DNA of 6,629 nt from assembly GCA_021200345.1 (NCBI GenBank), contig JAJQGR010000092.1, forward strand, positions 1-6,629, written 5' to 3'. Every line of letters starts with the position of its first letter. The stretch's first letter is position 1. Origin of the DNA: Lachnospiraceae bacterium (GTDB lineage Bacteria; Bacillota; Clostridia; Lachnospirales; Lachnospiraceae). Position numbers and translations under genes: made by a program. The notes under the pieces are model-generated. The model was not told where the DNA came from. It saw only the letters and a list, made by a program, of their open reading frames with translations, and made no database searches. This document shows positions 6,027 to 6,629 of the stretch, piece after piece.

Positions 6027-6497
6027 ATGGCAAACAGTAAGGAAGCGACAAAGCTGGTCGCGAATAATAAAAAGGCTTACTTTGATTATTTTATTGATGA
6101 AAAATATGAAGCCGGCATTGTGCTTGCGGGTACGGAGGTGAAAAGCCTGCGGTTGGGCAAATGCAGTATTAAGGAGGCTTTCCTGCGTATCGAAAAGGGC
6201 GAGGTGTTTATTTACGGTATGCACATCAGCCCTTATGAGAAAGGAAATATTTTTAATAAGGATCCGCTTCGGGTGCGAAAGCTTCTGCTGCACAAGTCGG
6301 AAATCACACGTCTTGCGGGAAAGGTAGCAGAAAAGGGTTGCACTTTGGTTCCTCTTCAGGTATACTTTAAAGACGGGAAGGCCAAGATGGAAATAGGCCT
6401 GGCCCGGGGCAAGAAGCTCTATGACAAGAGAGAGACCATTGCCAAAAAGGATCAGCGCAGAGAAACACAGCGCATGTTTAAGGTTCAAAATCTTTGA
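6027..6497 (+). CDS. smpB: SsrA-binding protein SmpB
   Basis: The 156-residue RNA-binding protein delivers alanyl-tmRNA to stalled ribosomes and occupies the empty decoding centre. Family signatures run the full length: NNKKAYFDYFIDEKYEAGIV (13-32), GTEVKSLR (35-42), PLRVRKLLLHK (80-90), TLVPLQVYF (106-114) and the GKKLYDKRE segment (128-136) that starts the basic C-terminal tail. Length is typical and nothing is missing. GAGGTG at 6016-6021 precedes the ATG by 5 bases. The gene lies between rnr and ssrA, its functional partners. Transcription probably reaches it from the secG promoter, through two hairpins that may reduce the level. Confidence 0.97.
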   Translation: MANSKEATKLVANNKKAYFDYFIDEKYEAGIVLAGTEVKSLRLGKCSIKEAFLRIEKGEVFIYGMHISPYEKGNIFNKDPLRVRKLLLHKSEITRLAGKVAEKGCTLVPLQVYFKDGKAKMEIGLARGKKLYDKRETIAKKDQRRETQRMFKVQNL

Positions 6498-6513
6498 ATC
6501 TTATCAATATATT
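6484..6513 (+). promoter_or_regulatory. Possible ssrA promoter overlapping the end of smpB
   Basis: TTCAAA (6484-6489) and TATATT (6508-6513) are separated by 18 bp. The -10 matches five of six consensus bases; the -35 matches four. Transcription would begin around 6520, very close to the mature tmRNA 5' end at 6524. The sequence here is A/T rich, so a chance match is possible. A dedicated promoter would suit the high tmRNA level cells normally need. Confidence 0.35.
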
Positions 6514-6523
6514 TATTTTTCCA

Positions 6524-6629
6524 GGGCCAGTCAAGGTTTCGACAGGGGCTTTGCAGCTGGAGAAGCTATCCGCAGGTGATGCGTTAAATCACAAATTAAA
6601 TATAAACGCTGATAATAACGAATTAGCAC
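6524..6629 (+). ncRNA. ssrA: tmRNA (transfer-messenger RNA), 5' part, cut by window end
   Basis: tmRNA acts as both tRNA and mRNA to free stalled ribosomes and tag the unfinished protein for degradation. The conserved GGTTTCGACAGGGG at 6535-6548 is the tRNA-like 5' signature. Placing it as in B. subtilis tmRNA puts the 5' end at GGGCCAG (6524-6530), which should pair with the 3' acceptor strand outside the window. A pseudoknot matching PK1 is visible: CGC (6571-6573) with GCG (6581-6583), interlocked with GTGAT (6576-6580) and ATCAC (6588-6592). The ATAAAC-GCT resume region follows at 6602-6610. The gene starts 26 bp after the smpB stop codon. The rest of the tag, later pseudoknots and the acceptor end lie beyond the window. 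Confidence 0.95.
6608..6629 (+). other. tmRNA tag reading frame, first seven codons
   Basis: Following the resume signal ATAAAC, the frame opens at GCT (6608-6610) and reads A-D-N-N-E-L-A before the window ends. By analogy with B. subtilis tmRNA, GCT is the resume codon. A hydrophobic ending of the ALAA type recognised by ClpXP would be expected a few codons later, outside the window. Confidence 0.85.

Overview
The window looks like chromosomal DNA from an anaerobic, low- to mid-GC Firmicute, most likely a clostridial species of the Lachnospiraceae type. This rests on gene content and order: a membrane-coupled oxaloacetate decarboxylase, then secG, rnr, smpB and ssrA in the arrangement common in Firmicutes. 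Strong AGGAGG-like ribosome binding sites and a B. subtilis-like tmRNA 5' end support it. All recognised genes are on the + strand. The taxonomic placement is inference; no 16S or other marker is present.

Left part (1-1963): the 3' end of the beta (membrane, sodium channel) subunit of a sodium-translocating decarboxylase, followed 20 bp later by the complete alpha (carboxyltransferase) subunit. The alpha subunit stops before any biotin domain, so the biotin carrier must be a separate protein, probably encoded upstream of the window. Together these subunits would decarboxylate oxaloacetate and pump Na+ outward. A long hairpin (1985-2022) closes this operon.

Middle part (2084-3447): a monocistronic-looking gene with its own promoter. 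It encodes a Wzz-like polysaccharide co-polymerase whose extracellular part is a long heptad-repeat coiled coil. Its cytoplasmic C-terminus resembles a CpsD/BY-kinase ATPase domain that has lost its nucleotide-binding motifs. No polysaccharide genes are next to it. This is the least ordinary item in the window.

Right part (3472-6629): a strong promoter and short leader hairpin, then secG (translocon subunit), a terminator-like hairpin, rnr (RNase R, TTG start), a second weak hairpin, smpB, and the 5' part of ssrA (tmRNA), whose tag frame begins A-D-N-N-E-L-A at the window edge. RNase R, SmpB and tmRNA work together: SmpB and tmRNA rescue stalled ribosomes, and RNase R degrades the faulty mRNA. 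I found no mobile elements, CRISPR arrays, tRNA or rRNA genes, and no convincing minus-strand genes. The longest stretch without a gene is the 194 bp from 1964 to 2157, which holds the terminator and promoter listed.
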